DNA of 64,000 nt from positions 1-64,000 of the forward strand of contig NZ_QNUX01000003.1 in the NCBI RefSeq assembly GCF_003312425.1. The letters are read 5' to 3'. This stretch comes from Flavobacterium psychrolimnae. GTDB taxonomy: Bacteria > Bacteroidota > Bacteroidia > Flavobacteriales > Flavobacteriaceae. The translations under genes were made by a program, and so were the position numbers. Below, one piece after another: positions 34,178-43,831 of the stretch. The notes under the pieces are model-generated. The model was not told the origin of the DNA, searched no databases, and worked only from the letters and a program-made list of their open reading frames with translations. The stretch's first letter is position 1; each line of letters starts with the position of its first letter.

Positions 34178-36196
34178 ATGAACGAACTAAATTTAGAAAC
34201 CAGCCCATACCTATTGCAACACGCCGGAAATCCTGTAGAATGGAAAGCGTGGAATCCAAAATCATTGGCAACAGCTAAGGAAAACAATAAACTTATCATC
34301 ATAAGTATTGGTTATTCCGCATGTCATTGGTGTCATGTAATGGAACACGAAAGCTTTGAAAATCAAGAAGTCGCTCAGGTAATGAATACACATTTTACAC
34401 CCATAAAAGTCGATCGGGAAGAACGTCCAGATGTTGATGCTGTTTACATGAAAGCTATTCAAATCATGACCGGTCGCGGCGGATGGCCTCTGAACATAGT
34501 GACGCTTCCTGATGGAAGACCCGTTTGGGGCGGCACCTATTTAAAAAAAGAAGAATGGATAGAATCTCTGAACCAATTACAGGAACTCTATCAATCTACC
34601 CCTGAAAAGATGATTGATTATGCCGAAAAATTACATCAGGGAATCCAAGAAATTGGATTTATTAAAAACGACAACCCAGAAACGGAAGTAAACCAAAATG
34701 TACTGAAATTCTTAGTCGAAAAATGGAAAAAAAGTTTCGACATGGAATTTGGCGGCATCGCCAGAGCACCAAAATTTATGATGCCTAATAATTACCAATT
34801 TCTGTTGCGTTATGGCTATCAAACAAAAGACACTGATTTGCTGGATTTCGTAAATCTTACATTAACAAAAATGGCGTATGGTGGCCTTTTTGACACTGTT
34901 GATGGTGGTTTTTCGCGTTATTCCGTAGATATGAAATGGCATATTCCTCATTTCGAAAAAATGTTGTACGATAACGGACAATTGGTTTCTTTATACAGTG
35001 ACGCCTATAAATTAACCAAAAATCCATTGTACAAAGAAGTGATAGAAAAAACGCTTCATTTTATCGAGAAAGAATTAATGAATCCGGAAGGCGGCTTTTA
35101 TTCAGCGCTTGATGCAGATAGTTTAAACTCTGACAATCAGCTTCAGGAAGGCGCCTTTTATGTCTGGAAAATTCCAGAATTAAAGGCAATTTTAAAAGAA
35201 GATTTTGATTTATTCAGTCAACTATTCAATTGTAATAGTTTTGGATTGTGGGAAGAAGAAAACTATGTTTTAATTCAAAACCAAACTTTAGAAAGTATTG
35301 CAGAGGAAAATAAGATTCCCGTTTCAGAACTTCAAACTAAAAAAGTATTTTGGGAAAATTTGCTTTATAACGAAAGAGAAAAACGACCAAAACCAAGACT
35401 CGACGACAAATGTCTAACTTCTTGGAATGCGATAATGCTAAAAGGATATGTTGATGCATACAAGGCTTTGGGAAACCAAAAATATTTAGATATCGCACTA
35501 CAAAATGCCCATTTTATAATCAAAAATCTCTGGACAAGCGATGGAAATTTATTCCACAATTATAAAAACGGAAAAAGCAGCATCAATGGATATCTGGAGG
35601 ATTATTGTTTCGTGATTGCAGCTTTCATTTCCCTTTATGAAGCAACTTTGAACGAAAAATGGCTTCACGATGCGAAACGACTTATGGACTATAGTCTGGA
35701 CCATTTTTATGACGATAAAAAATCCTTATTTGCTTTTACGTCAAATCTAGATGAAGCGTTAATCACAACGCATTACGAAACCGAAGACAATGTGATTCCG
35801 GCTTCAAATTCAGTGATGGCAAAAAACATATTGCAACTGAGTATCTATTTCAATAATTCGTATTATGAGCAAGTCAGTCATCAAATGCTGCTGGCTATAC
35901 TACCTGGAATTGATTATCCATCAGCTTTCTCAAATTGGATGGATTTGGCATTAAATCACTCGGAACAAAACAAAGAATTAGCCGTTTGTGGTGAACTGGC
36001 TTTGGAGTATTGTACAAAAATAAACAATCTTTATATTCCTAATATTGTATTGGCTGGATCACAGAAAAAATCAACACTTCCGTTTTTAGATTCTCGTTAT
36101 TCAAACCAAGAAACACTGTTTTATCTCTGTAAAAATAAGACCTGTCTCATGCCAAATACTGATTATCAACAAATTATTAATGATTTAATAAAGTAA
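34178..36196 (+). CDS. Thioredoxin-domain (DUF255/YyaL-type) protein
   Basis: A 672-residue cytosolic protein. The N-terminal thioredoxin-like domain has CHWCHVMEHESF (CxxC, about residue 50) and then RGGWPLNIVTLPDGRPVWGGTY. The rest is an alpha/alpha six-barrel like glycosidases, with FDTVDGGFSRYSVD. Homologues include human SPATA20. The biochemical role is unknown. Start at ATG 34178, immediately after the structured element. Confidence 0.9.
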   Translation: MNELNLETSPYLLQHAGNPVEWKAWNPKSLATAKENNKLIIISIGYSACHWCHVMEHESFENQEVAQVMNTHFTPIKVDREERPDVDAVYMKAIQIMTGRGGWPLNIVTLPDGRPVWGGTYLKKEEWIESLNQLQELYQSTPEKMIDYAEKLHQGIQEIGFIKNDNPETEVNQNVLKFLVEKWKKSFDMEFGGIARAPKFMMPNNYQFLLRYGYQTKDTDLLDFVNLTLTKMAYGGLFDTVDGGFSRYSVDMKWHIPHFEKMLYDNGQLVSLYSDAYKLTKNPLYKEVIEKTLHFIEKELMNPEGGFYSALDADSLNSDNQLQEGAFYVWKIPELKAILKEDFDLFSQLFNCNSFGLWEEENYVLIQNQTLESIAEENKIPVSELQTKKVFWENLLYNEREKRPKPRLDDKCLTSWNAIMLKGYVDAYKALGNQKYLDIALQNAHFIIKNLWTSDGNLFHNYKNGKSSINGYLEDYCFVIAAFISLYEATLNEKWLHDAKRLMDYSLDHFYDDKKSLFAFTSNLDEALITTHYETEDNVIPASNSVMAKNILQLSIYFNNSYYEQVSHQMLLAILPGIDYPSAFSNWMDLALNHSEQNKELAVCGELALEYCTKINNLYIPNIVLAGSQKKSTLPFLDSRYSNQETLFYLCKNKTCLMPNTDYQQIINDLIK

Positions 36197-36245
36197 TCTT
36201 AGAAAAAAATGATTACTATTGTAAGACTAATCAAATAAAAAAACC

Positions 36246-36950
36246 ATGGGACTATCTTCATTTTTTAAAAAATTATTTGGCTCAGCCAAAGAAACAGCCA
36301 GCGAATTAGCGGACAAAGCAGAAACAACTTTTGAAGAAGCAAAAGAAACTGCAGCGCCATATCTTGAAAAAGCAGAGAATTTCGCAGAAGAAACATTTGA
36401 AAAAGCAAAAGAAACCGCAGCTCCTTATCTTGAAAAAGCAGAAGTTTTTGCCGAAGATACTTTTGATAAAATAAAAGAAACGGCTGCCCCAATAATCGAA
36501 AAAGTAGAAAATTTTACTGGTCATGCTAAAGAAACTACCGGTGAATATTCCGAAAAAGCAACAAACGTTTTAGAAAACACAATTGAAAGTGTCAAAGAAA
36601 AATCAGACACAACAGTTGAAAAAGTAGAAGATTTAGCCAGCGAAGCCAAAACTGCCGTTTCAGACACAGTAGAAACCGTAAAAGAAAAATCAGAAACAAC
36701 AGCTGAAAAAGTAGAAGATTTAGCTAGTGAAGCCAAAACTGCCGTTTCAGATACTGTAGAAACCGTAAAAGAAAATGTAGAAATAACAGCTGACAAAGCG
36801 GAAGATTTAGCCAGCGAAGCTAAAACAAAAGCTACAGATATTGTTAAAAATGTTGCTGAAAGAACAAATTCACTTGTTGACGATAGCGATGAAGAAGCAA
36901 AGCAAATTGCCAAAGAAACCATAAATAAAATAGAAGAAGACGCGGATTAA
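36246..36950 (+). CDS. Tandem-repeat amphipathic helical protein
   Basis: A 234-residue Glu/Lys/Ala/Thr-rich protein with no Cys. After a short N-terminal segment (SSFFKKLFGSAKET), residues 30-95 are three 22-residue units (AKETAAPYLEKAENFAEETF) and residues 115-201 are three 29-residue units (VEKVEDLASEAKTAVSDTV core). The pattern is that of long amphipathic helices, as in LEA, apolipoprotein or phasin-like proteins. No signal peptide. A stress-protective or surface-binding role is possible but not shown. It is followed by a terminator. Confidence 0.75.
   Translation: MGLSSFFKKLFGSAKETASELADKAETTFEEAKETAAPYLEKAENFAEETFEKAKETAAPYLEKAEVFAEDTFDKIKETAAPIIEKVENFTGHAKETTGEYSEKATNVLENTIESVKEKSDTTVEKVEDLASEAKTAVSDTVETVKEKSETTAEKVEDLASEAKTAVSDTVETVKENVEITADKAEDLASEAKTKATDIVKNVAERTNSLVDDSDEEAKQIAKETINKIEEDAD
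36588..36848 (+). repeat. Three 87-base tandem repeats
   Basis: Units at about 36588-36674, 36675-36761 and 36762-36848 share long identical blocks (for example GAAAAAGTAGAAGATTTAGC in the first two), encoding the 29-residue units. The near-identity of the first two at silent positions points to recent duplication. Confidence 0.75.
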
Positions 36951-36993
36951 TTTATAGAAAAATAATTTATTCGTATTTTTGTGCTTCAAACTT

Positions 36994-37020
36994 AACCTTC
37001 TCCTTTGAGAAGGTTTTTTA
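36994..37020 (+). terminator. Terminator after the repeat-protein gene
   Basis: AACCTTCTC, loop CTTT, GAGAAGGTT, then six T. It lies 10 bases before the MscS start, so MscS depends on its own promoter or on read-through. Confidence 0.9.
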
Positions 37021-37030
37021 TTTAAAAAAA

Positions 37031-37876
37031 ATGAATTTAAATCCAGAGCAAATTACTGATTACGCGAATACTTTTATCAAAGTTTTAATTGACTATTCCC
37101 CAAGATTAATTTCTGCATTCATAATTCTTTTTGCAGGTCTTTATATCATCAGGCTTATCAACAGGTTCATCCGAAGAATAATGGTAAAACGGAATCTAGA
37201 TCCTACACTGACCCGTTTTCTGGCTGATATTTTACTTTGGGTTTTGAGAATAATTTTATTTGTTTCCTTTATTTCCAAACTGGGGATTGAAACATCGTCA
37301 TTTGTGGCCATTCTTGGTGCAATGGGACTCGCAGTAGGTTTATCACTGCAAGGTTCATTATCTAATTTTGCAGGCGGAATGTTAATTATCCTTTTTAAAC
37401 CTTTTCGGGTGAGTGATACTATCGAAGCACAAGGCGTTATAGGAACTGTGAGTGAAATACAAATTTTTGTAACCAAATTAGTTACGGCTAACAATCAAAC
37501 TATTTTTATACCAAATGGCTCCCTTTCTAACGGAAACATCATCAATTATTCACTTGAAAAAATTAGAAGAGCTGATTTGACCGTTGCTATCTCTTATGAC
37601 ACAAATATTAAAGAGGCTAAAGACATTATTACTACCGTTTTAAAGAATAATCCAAAAATATTAGAAACACCAGCTGCAGAAGTATCTGTAAAAAACCTTA
37701 CTGATAGTGCCATACAAATTGCTGTAAGACCATGGGCAAAAAATGAGGATTTCTGGGGTGTTTATGCTGATACACTACAAAATTGCAAACAAGCTTTTGA
37801 TGAGGCAGGAATTGTTATTCAGCCATTTGTTAAAGAATCTTCTAAAAAAAATAACCCAACTGAGCCGCTGGCATAA
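37031..37876 (+). CDS. mscS: Small-conductance mechanosensitive channel MscS
   Basis: A 281-residue inner-membrane protein with three membrane helices and the pore helix signature LGAMGLAVGLSLQGSLSNFAGG, followed by the beta domain FKPFRVSDTIEAQGVIGTV and a C-terminal alpha/beta cytosolic vestibule. It opens on membrane tension to release solutes. The length matches E. coli MscS. It is convergent with tsaB. Confidence 0.95.
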   Translation: MNLNPEQITDYANTFIKVLIDYSPRLISAFIILFAGLYIIRLINRFIRRIMVKRNLDPTLTRFLADILLWVLRIILFVSFISKLGIETSSFVAILGAMGLAVGLSLQGSLSNFAGGMLIILFKPFRVSDTIEAQGVIGTVSEIQIFVTKLVTANNQTIFIPNGSLSNGNIINYSLEKIRRADLTVAISYDTNIKEAKDIITTVLKNNPKILETPAAEVSVKNLTDSAIQIAVRPWAKNEDFWGVYADTLQNCKQAFDEAGIVIQPFVKESSKKNNPTEPLA

Positions 37877-37896
37877 TCGATACATTCAGCAATGCT

Positions 37897-38565
37897 CTAT
37901 TTCTTTGGAGCGGTGATCATAAAATCTTTCAGATAATATGGTTCAAAATAAGCGACATCAACTGTGTCGCTTATTTTGAATTTTTCAAAACTTAGCGCAC
38001 TCATTTCTTTGGCAGATGGATATACAATCTCTTCCAAAAAAACATGGTTTTCCTTTGTCAAAATCGACTTACATTTCTCGGCACAATCACCTATAAAATA
38101 AAGTGTTTCCTGTCTATCTTCAAATGAATTCTCATCGATAATCTGGGCAAGAACTTCTCGTTTTTTTTCTAAACTCGGACTAAAAATTGCACTGTACACT
38201 TCCATTCTTCGCGCATCAATCATAGGAATTATCAATCCACTCGAAATAGTAACTTGTGCCGCCAAAGCCTGTAAAGTGTCTACCGCAATTAGTGGAATAT
38301 CTAGTGCATAACACAATCCTTTTGCTGCCGAAACGCCAATTCGCAACCCCGTGTACGAACCAGGACCTTGACTTACTGCAATCGCTGATAAATCTTGAAG
38401 AGCAATTCCGGCTTCTTCAATTATTGCTTCAATAAAAACATGAAGTCGTTCCGCATGTGAATATCCTTCTTCTGCAATTTCCTTACAAAGAATCGTTTTT
38501 CCATCTTTTGCAAGAGCGACAGAACAATTCTTGGTCGCCGTCTCAATGTTTAGTATATAACTCAA
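37897..38565 (-). CDS. tsaB: tRNA threonylcarbamoyladenosine biosynthesis protein TsaB
   Basis: A 222-residue partner of TsaD in making t6A37 of tRNA. The N terminus YILNIETATKNCSVALAKDG and the motif AVSQGPGSYTGLRIGVS are diagnostic for TsaB. The C-terminal half is shorter and divergent, as usual. It follows the efflux genes on the same strand, separated by a terminator. Confidence 0.93.
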   Translation of the reverse strand: MSYILNIETATKNCSVALAKDGKTILCKEIAEEGYSHAERLHVFIEAIIEEAGIALQDLSAIAVSQGPGSYTGLRIGVSAAKGLCYALDIPLIAVDTLQALAAQVTISSGLIIPMIDARRMEVYSAIFSPSLEKKREVLAQIIDENSFEDRQETLYFIGDCAEKCKSILTKENHVFLEEIVYPSAKEMSALSFEKFKISDTVDVAYFEPYYLKDFMITAPKK

Positions 38566-38588
38566 TTTCAGAATTTATTTTAAATTAA

Positions 38589-38627
38589 AAATCACAATCA
38601 CAAAATTAGATTTTATGATTGTGATTT
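38589..38627 (-). terminator. Terminator of the efflux gene pair
   Basis: A perfect 12-base stem, AAATCACAATCA and its complement at 38616-38627, followed on the minus strand by a T-rich tract. It separates the efflux genes from tsaB. Confidence 0.75.
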
Positions 38628-38648
38628 CAAAATAGTTGCTAATATAGG

Positions 38649-39953
38649 TTACTTTTTACTTTCTCCTTTATCTTTATCTGTTTTTAGCATGACTTTGTCA
38701 CCAGAATTCAAATCTTTAGTTACCGTTGAATAAGGTCCTGTAATAACCACATCTCCTTTTTTAAGACCGGTCAAAACCTCAATGTTAGTATCATCCTGAA
38801 TTCCTGTTTTAATGACTCTGATTCTAGCTTTATCACCAACTTTTACAAATACACACTCGAATTTTTTATCGCTTTTAGGCGCTGCTCCTTTTTGCTCGTC
38901 TTTAGGATCAACTACAACAATGTCTTTTACAGCTGCAGTGTCTGATTTTATAACAACAGAACTAATTGGAACTGATAATACATTACTTTTTGTTTCGGTA
39001 ATAATATCTACAGTCGCTGTCATTCCTGGTCTGAAAGGCGAATACGTATCTGGTTTTCCTTCCAATAAATCTTGGTAGGATTCCTTCAAAATTCTTACTT
39101 TAACTTTAAAATTAGTTACTTGATCAGCTGTCAAGGCAGAACTGGCTGAATTTGAAATACTGGTTACAGTTCCTTTAAATTGTTTTTTCAAATACGCATC
39201 AACTTCAACATTTGCTTCGTCTCCTACTTTAATTTTTACAATATCATTTTCATTGACATCCACTTCAACTTCCATATTGTTCAAGTTGGCTACCCTCAAA
39301 ATTTCTGTTCCAGTCATTTGTTGTGTTCCCAAAACGCGTTCTCCTAATTCTACGTTTAACATAGAAATAGTTCCATCTGCAGGTGCATAAATTGTAGTTC
39401 GTCCTAAGTTATCTTTGGCTTCATTTACTGTTGCCGAAGCGCTTTGAACATTAAAATAAGCGTTTTGTTTTGCAGCTTTAGCTACTTCATAAGATGCAAT
39501 TGCTTTATCCCAGTCGGCTTTTGAAATAATTCCTTTTTCAAATAAAGTTTTATTTCTGTCATAATTGGATTTTGATTCTTTGAAAGAAGCATCTGCTTGG
39601 CTCAAATTTGCTCTTGTTCCAGATAAGTTTGAAACCGAACGATTGTAACCTGAAGTATATAAATCCGGATTTATTTTAACCAATAAATCTCCTTTTTTTA
39701 CTACTTGACCTTCTTTTACATTTAAAGAAATAATCTCTCCAGAAACTTCAGATGAAATTTTCACTTCAATTTCCGGTTGAATCTTTCCTGTTGCAGAAAC
39801 CGTTTCAACGATTGTAGATGGTATAACTTGGGCTATTTCAACTTCAGTTCCTTTATCTTTATTACCGATAACGCCAGATTTTGAAAGTATTACTAGAGCC
39901 GCAATAATTACAACAGCTCCACCTATTAGAATATAAATTGTTTTTTTAGACAT
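38649..39953 (-). CDS. Efflux periplasmic adaptor subunit (MacA/HlyD-like)
   Basis: A 434-residue membrane-fusion protein: N-terminal membrane anchor (IYILIGGAVVIIAALVILS), a lipoyl-like hairpin (EVSGEIISLNVKEGQVVKKGDLL), an alpha-helical coiled coil and beta-barrel domains (VLTGLKKGDVVITGP). It bridges an inner-membrane pump to TolC. The pump gene (MacB-type ABC or RND) is not in this window. It starts 6 bases after the TolC-like gene. Confidence 0.9.
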   Translation of the reverse strand: MSKKTIYILIGGAVVIIAALVILSKSGVIGNKDKGTEVEIAQVIPSTIVETVSATGKIQPEIEVKISSEVSGEIISLNVKEGQVVKKGDLLVKINPDLYTSGYNRSVSNLSGTRANLSQADASFKESKSNYDRNKTLFEKGIISKADWDKAIASYEVAKAAKQNAYFNVQSASATVNEAKDNLGRTTIYAPADGTISMLNVELGERVLGTQQMTGTEILRVANLNNMEVEVDVNENDIVKIKVGDEANVEVDAYLKKQFKGTVTSISNSASSALTADQVTNFKVKVRILKESYQDLLEGKPDTYSPFRPGMTATVDIITETKSNVLSVPISSVVIKSDTAAVKDIVVVDPKDEQKGAAPKSDKKFECVFVKVGDKARIRVIKTGIQDDTNIEVLTGLKKGDVVITGPYSTVTKDLNSGDKVMLKTDKDKGESKK

Positions 39954-39959
39954 AATAAA

Positions 39960-41330
39960 TTAGTTTTTGATAAGAGGAATTCCAAAATAGAATTCTAAGA
40001 TTTTGATTTTGAAAATATAATCGTACTTGGTTCTGATAACTTCTGATTGTGCATTGGTCAATAAGGTTTGTGATTGGTTGAAATCAAATGAGTTCATCAA
40101 ACCTACATCATACCTTTCTTTTGCATAATTATACGCTCCTTGTCTGGCTTCAAGTGCAACAACTGATGATTCATAAGCGTTAAGTGCACCTTTTGCATCT
40201 GTAAATGCAGTAAAAACATTTCTTTGCAAATCCAAATCTTGTTGCTCAACAGCAATTTTTGATCGTTCTAAACTCACTTTGGAACGCTCTACATTGTTTC
40301 TAACTGAAAACCCATTAAATATTGGAATCGATAATTGTGCTCCAAAAGATTGTCCTTTATTATCGCTAAACTGATTGAAAAATGGAGCTGAATTTCTCGT
40401 GCCAATTATGTTTCCCTTGTCATCAAAAACAGGAACATCAGCATATGAAACTCTGCTATTAAAGCTGTAGAAACCCTGCAAAGTAGGCTGAAAAGCTCCT
40501 TTTGCAATTTCCACATCTTTTTGTGCAATCTCTAAATTAGTTCGGGCAATTTTCAATTCTGTTCTGCCTTCTACCGCTTTGTCATAAATAGCACTTGGAG
40601 TTTGTGCCATAATATTATTCTCATCCCTCATGTTAGTGTCATCCACAACATCAAAATTTTCAAAATCTTTTAGCTGTAGTAACTGCGCCAAACTTAATTT
40701 TGAGATTAATAAAGCATTGTCAGCAGCTATAACATTCTGATTATTTTGCGCTACTGTCGCTTTAATATCTAATAAATCTCCACGAGGAATAGATCCTGCA
40801 TTGACTAATTCTTCTGAACGCGAATATTGCTTTTCATTGATTCCCAACTGCTCCTTTTGTACTTTTAAGTTTTCTTTGTTAAAAAGAACCTGCAAAAAAG
40901 CATTGGCAACATTCAAGGCAATATCTTCCTGCATTTTCAACAATTGATATTTGGCCGCTACTATCGAAAGATTGGCTTTACGAAGCGTATTCTGATTTTG
41001 CAAACCTTTATAAATATCAACACCTACATTAGCGCCAGCTGAAGTAAACTGGGTTGTTTGATTCCTCAATAAACCCGTGGTAATATCCTGGTTTAAACCA
41101 ATATTCCAAGAATGGGAAGCACTGGCGTTAAGAGAAGGAAGAAAATTCCCGATAGCATCTTTTTTACCAATAAGTGCTGTTTTTGAATCCAATTCAGACT
41201 GTTTGATGGAAATATTATTTTGAATGGCGTATTTTACGCATTCTTCTAAGGTCCATACTTTTGATTGTGCTTGAGCTGTAACGCAACAAATCAGCATGAC
41301 CATTAAACTAAGAAAACTTCTTTTTTCCAT
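39960..41330 (-). CDS. TolC-family outer-membrane efflux protein
   Basis: A 456-residue exported protein from the ATG at 41328-41330 (MEKRSFLSLM, signal peptide ending AQAQ); the frame to 41363 has no signal-like start. Two repeats of long coiled-coil helices, VWTLEECVKYAIQNNISI at the start and a second copy ending NSFDFNQSQTLLTNAQSE, form the trimeric tunnel. The C-terminal motif YDYIFKIKILEFYFG is typical. It is co-transcribed with the adaptor gene. Confidence 0.93.
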   Translation of the reverse strand: MEKRSFLSLMVMLICCVTAQAQSKVWTLEECVKYAIQNNISIKQSELDSKTALIGKKDAIGNFLPSLNASASHSWNIGLNQDITTGLLRNQTTQFTSAGANVGVDIYKGLQNQNTLRKANLSIVAAKYQLLKMQEDIALNVANAFLQVLFNKENLKVQKEQLGINEKQYSRSEELVNAGSIPRGDLLDIKATVAQNNQNVIAADNALLISKLSLAQLLQLKDFENFDVVDDTNMRDENNIMAQTPSAIYDKAVEGRTELKIARTNLEIAQKDVEIAKGAFQPTLQGFYSFNSRVSYADVPVFDDKGNIIGTRNSAPFFNQFSDNKGQSFGAQLSIPIFNGFSVRNNVERSKVSLERSKIAVEQQDLDLQRNVFTAFTDAKGALNAYESSVVALEARQGAYNYAKERYDVGLMNSFDFNQSQTLLTNAQSEVIRTKYDYIFKIKILEFYFGIPLIKN

Positions 41331-41523
41331 ATATTTTTGAATAAAAGCGCAGCATAGCTGCAAACAAATTTAACTTTTTCTAATAAAAATCTATGAATTA
41401 ATAAAAAATATTTTGTTCATAAATCCGTTATAAAACAATTAGACTTTAGAAATTAGCATTTGTTACAAAAATTCATAAAAAAAGAATAGTTTTGTTAATT
41501 TTGATTTTTTAAATAAAACAATA

Positions 41524-42933
41524 ATGCTGAAATTCTCTTCCAAACTACTTATAATCTGTTCGATTTTATTGGTTTCAAGCTGCGCTACTACTAATAAAAT
41601 AGATGCATTGAAACCAGAACCAGATGATGCAACCCCTTTGATTTATGAAAACACTCCTTCATTTATCAATATGCCAATTAGCGTAAAACTAAAAGATATT
41701 GAGAACCAAACTAATGCATTGCTGAGCGGATTAATTTACGAAGACAACAGTATTGAAGACGACGACATCGAAATGAAGGTTTGGAAACTCGCTCCCATTA
41801 CCATCAAAAATGATATTGGGGAAAAAGGAGAAAAAATTAAAACTATTTTACCTTTAAAGGCTATTGTCAAATATCGAATCGGCACTAAAAAATTGGGAAT
41901 CGAAATGTACGATACCCGAGAATTTCATCTTGATGGAGTTGTGACTTTAGTAAGTGATGTTGCTTTGATAAATTGGAAACTAAACACAAAAACAGAATTA
42001 AAATCATTAGATTGGAATGAAAGTCCTACGATGACCGTTTTTGGAAAAAACGTTCCAGTTACTTATTTAATTAATCCTGCCGTAAAACTATTTAAATCAA
42101 AAATTGAAAAGAAAATTGATGATGCTATTGCAAAATCTATGGACTTTAAACCAAATGTTTTGGCGGCTCTAGAGAAAATTTGTGTTCCTTTTCTAATGAA
42201 TGACACTTACGAAAGCTGGCTTCGAATTGTTCCTATAGAAATTTATTCGACCAGTGCGAAACTGAAAAATGACACTTTTGTATTAGATATGGGAATGAAA
42301 TGCAACATGGAAACCTTAATTGGAAAACAACCGGAATCTAAATTCAATGCAGCCAAAATTATTTTAAAACCCGTTACTAAAATTCCTGAAGACATTACGG
42401 CCAACATTGTTGCCATTTCCAGTTATCAGGAAGCATCAAAAATCATGACTAAGAATTTTGCCGGTCAAGAATTTGGTTCTGGCTCACAGAAAGTAAAAGT
42501 TCAAAATGTAGCAATTTGGCACAAAAAAGGAAAAATGATCATTGCTTTAGATGTTTTGGGTTCTGTAAATGGGACTATATATTTAGCCGGATTTCCCCAA
42601 TATAACGAAAAAACTAAGGAAGTATTTTTTGATCAATTGGATTACGCTTTAGATACAAAAAACAAATTGATGCGAACTGCAAACTGGCTAGCCCAAGGTT
42701 TGGTGCTTAAAAAAATACAGCAAAGTTGTCGTTATTCTATAAAACCAAACCTCGAAGAAGGTCAAAAAAGCATGATGGCGTATTTGAAAAACTATTCTCC
42801 AATGCAAGGTGTTTTTGTAAATGGAAAGATGGAAGACATTCAATTTCAAAAAATCCAATTAACAAATCAGGCTATAATTGCCTTTATAAAAGTAAAAGGG
42901 ACAGTGAACGTATCGGTAAACGGATTAAAATAG
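41524..42933 (+). CDS. DUF4403-family lipoprotein
   Basis: A 469-residue lipoprotein: lipobox ILLVSSCATT, then beta-rich duplicated domains (SFINMPISVKLKDIENQTNALL and FVLDMGMKCNMETLIGKQP). The repeat pattern resembles the lipid-transfer SMP/TULIP-like fold described for DUF4403, but that is recalled rather than seen. Function is unknown. The gene is divergent from the TolC-like gene. Confidence 0.85.
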   Translation: MLKFSSKLLIICSILLVSSCATTNKIDALKPEPDDATPLIYENTPSFINMPISVKLKDIENQTNALLSGLIYEDNSIEDDDIEMKVWKLAPITIKNDIGEKGEKIKTILPLKAIVKYRIGTKKLGIEMYDTREFHLDGVVTLVSDVALINWKLNTKTELKSLDWNESPTMTVFGKNVPVTYLINPAVKLFKSKIEKKIDDAIAKSMDFKPNVLAALEKICVPFLMNDTYESWLRIVPIEIYSTSAKLKNDTFVLDMGMKCNMETLIGKQPESKFNAAKIILKPVTKIPEDITANIVAISSYQEASKIMTKNFAGQEFGSGSQKVKVQNVAIWHKKGKMIIALDVLGSVNGTIYLAGFPQYNEKTKEVFFDQLDYALDTKNKLMRTANWLAQGLVLKKIQQSCRYSIKPNLEEGQKSMMAYLKNYSPMQGVFVNGKMEDIQFQKIQLTNQAIIAFIKVKGTVNVSVNGLK

Positions 42934-43026
42934 TCTGCAGTACTCCATATTTAGTCATCAGTGATCATGTACCGTAAACTAAAATACGCTTTAGTAAAAT
43001 TGAAATAAATATCTTCTAAAAAAACC

Positions 43027-43296
43027 TTAGCTTGATTTTTTCTTTTTCATTCGATAAATAGCGTAACCAATTCCTGCAACCAAAATATAAGGAATCACCA
43101 TTAGGTATACAATTCCGTCATTTACCGCTGCAGCTTGCGTTGCATTGCCTTCACTGGTTAATGCAGCGCGACACATGGCACATTGCGCATTTGCACTACC
43201 ACTTAATAATCCAAAAACCATCAGAAAGGCATATATTACAACCTTGTCCACATTGTTTTTGACTGTCATTTTTGTATTCTTAGCTTTAATAAACAT
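43027..43296 (-). CDS. Small CAMC-containing membrane protein of the oxidase cluster
   Basis: An 89-residue protein with a signal-anchor segment, the motif AQCAMCRAALTSEG and a second hydrophobic helix (VYLMVIPYILVAGIGYAIY) followed by Lys/Arg. The CxxC could bind copper or be redox active. It overlaps the DUF420 gene end by 11 bases. A later Met (43269) would avoid the overlap and gives a better signal peptide. No experimental function is known. The conserved context is oxidase assembly. Confidence 0.65.
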   Translation of the reverse strand: MFIKAKNTKMTVKNNVDKVVIYAFLMVFGLLSGSANAQCAMCRAALTSEGNATQAAAVNDGIVYLMVIPYILVAGIGYAIYRMKKKKSS

Positions 43297-43828
43297 AGTA
43301 AGGTGAAATCATTAAATAAACAACTACTCCAGTTACGGCAACATACAACCAAATCGGGAAAGTGATTTTTGCAATCTTTTTATGCCTATCAAAATTTCCT
43401 GCTAATGCTCTCACATAGGTGATTAAAACCATAGGAATGATAGCCACTGACAAAACTATATGGGTAAACAAAATAAAGAAATAAATATATTTGATAGCTC
43501 CTTCTCCTCCGAATTTTGTAGAATCAGAAGTCATGTGATACGCAACATACATCACCAAAAAAGCAACAGACAAGGCAATTGCACCAGTCATTAATCTTTC
43601 GTGAAGTTTCCTTTTACCATTTTTAATTGCAATAACGGCAGCAATTAATAAAACAGCCGTAATTCCGTTAGTAGTAGCATAAATAGGAGGTAAAAAAGAT
43701 AGAGGTTCTACATTGTATCCAAAATCTTTTAGTTTCACACCAAATAGTATCGCAACCGCAACTGGTATTATGATGGAAACTGCTATTATAAATTTATTGA
43801 ATTTTTTTTCAAGAGAATTGTTTTCCAT
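43286..43828 (-). CDS. DUF420 membrane protein
   Basis: A 180-residue protein with about five membrane helices. Conserved His residues occur in TNGITAVLLIAAV-linked helices (KLHERLMTGA, VAYHMTSDSTKFGG, FFILFTHIVLSV). DUF420 (CtaM-like) proteins are needed for assembly of some haem-copper oxidases, which fits its place 3 bases after the SCO gene. Confidence 0.85.
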   Translation of the reverse strand: MENNSLEKKFNKFIIAVSIIIPVAVAILFGVKLKDFGYNVEPLSFLPPIYATTNGITAVLLIAAVIAIKNGKRKLHERLMTGAIALSVAFLVMYVAYHMTSDSTKFGGEGAIKYIYFFILFTHIVLSVAIIPMVLITYVRALAGNFDRHKKIAKITFPIWLYVAVTGVVVYLMISPYYVY

Positions 43829-43831
43829 TTT

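Noticed and set aside
36265..36922. Several minus-strand frames opposite the repeat protein
   Set aside because: They are low-complexity (Phe/Leu/Ser-rich) shadows of the Glu/Lys-rich repeats on the plus strand and lack start signals.
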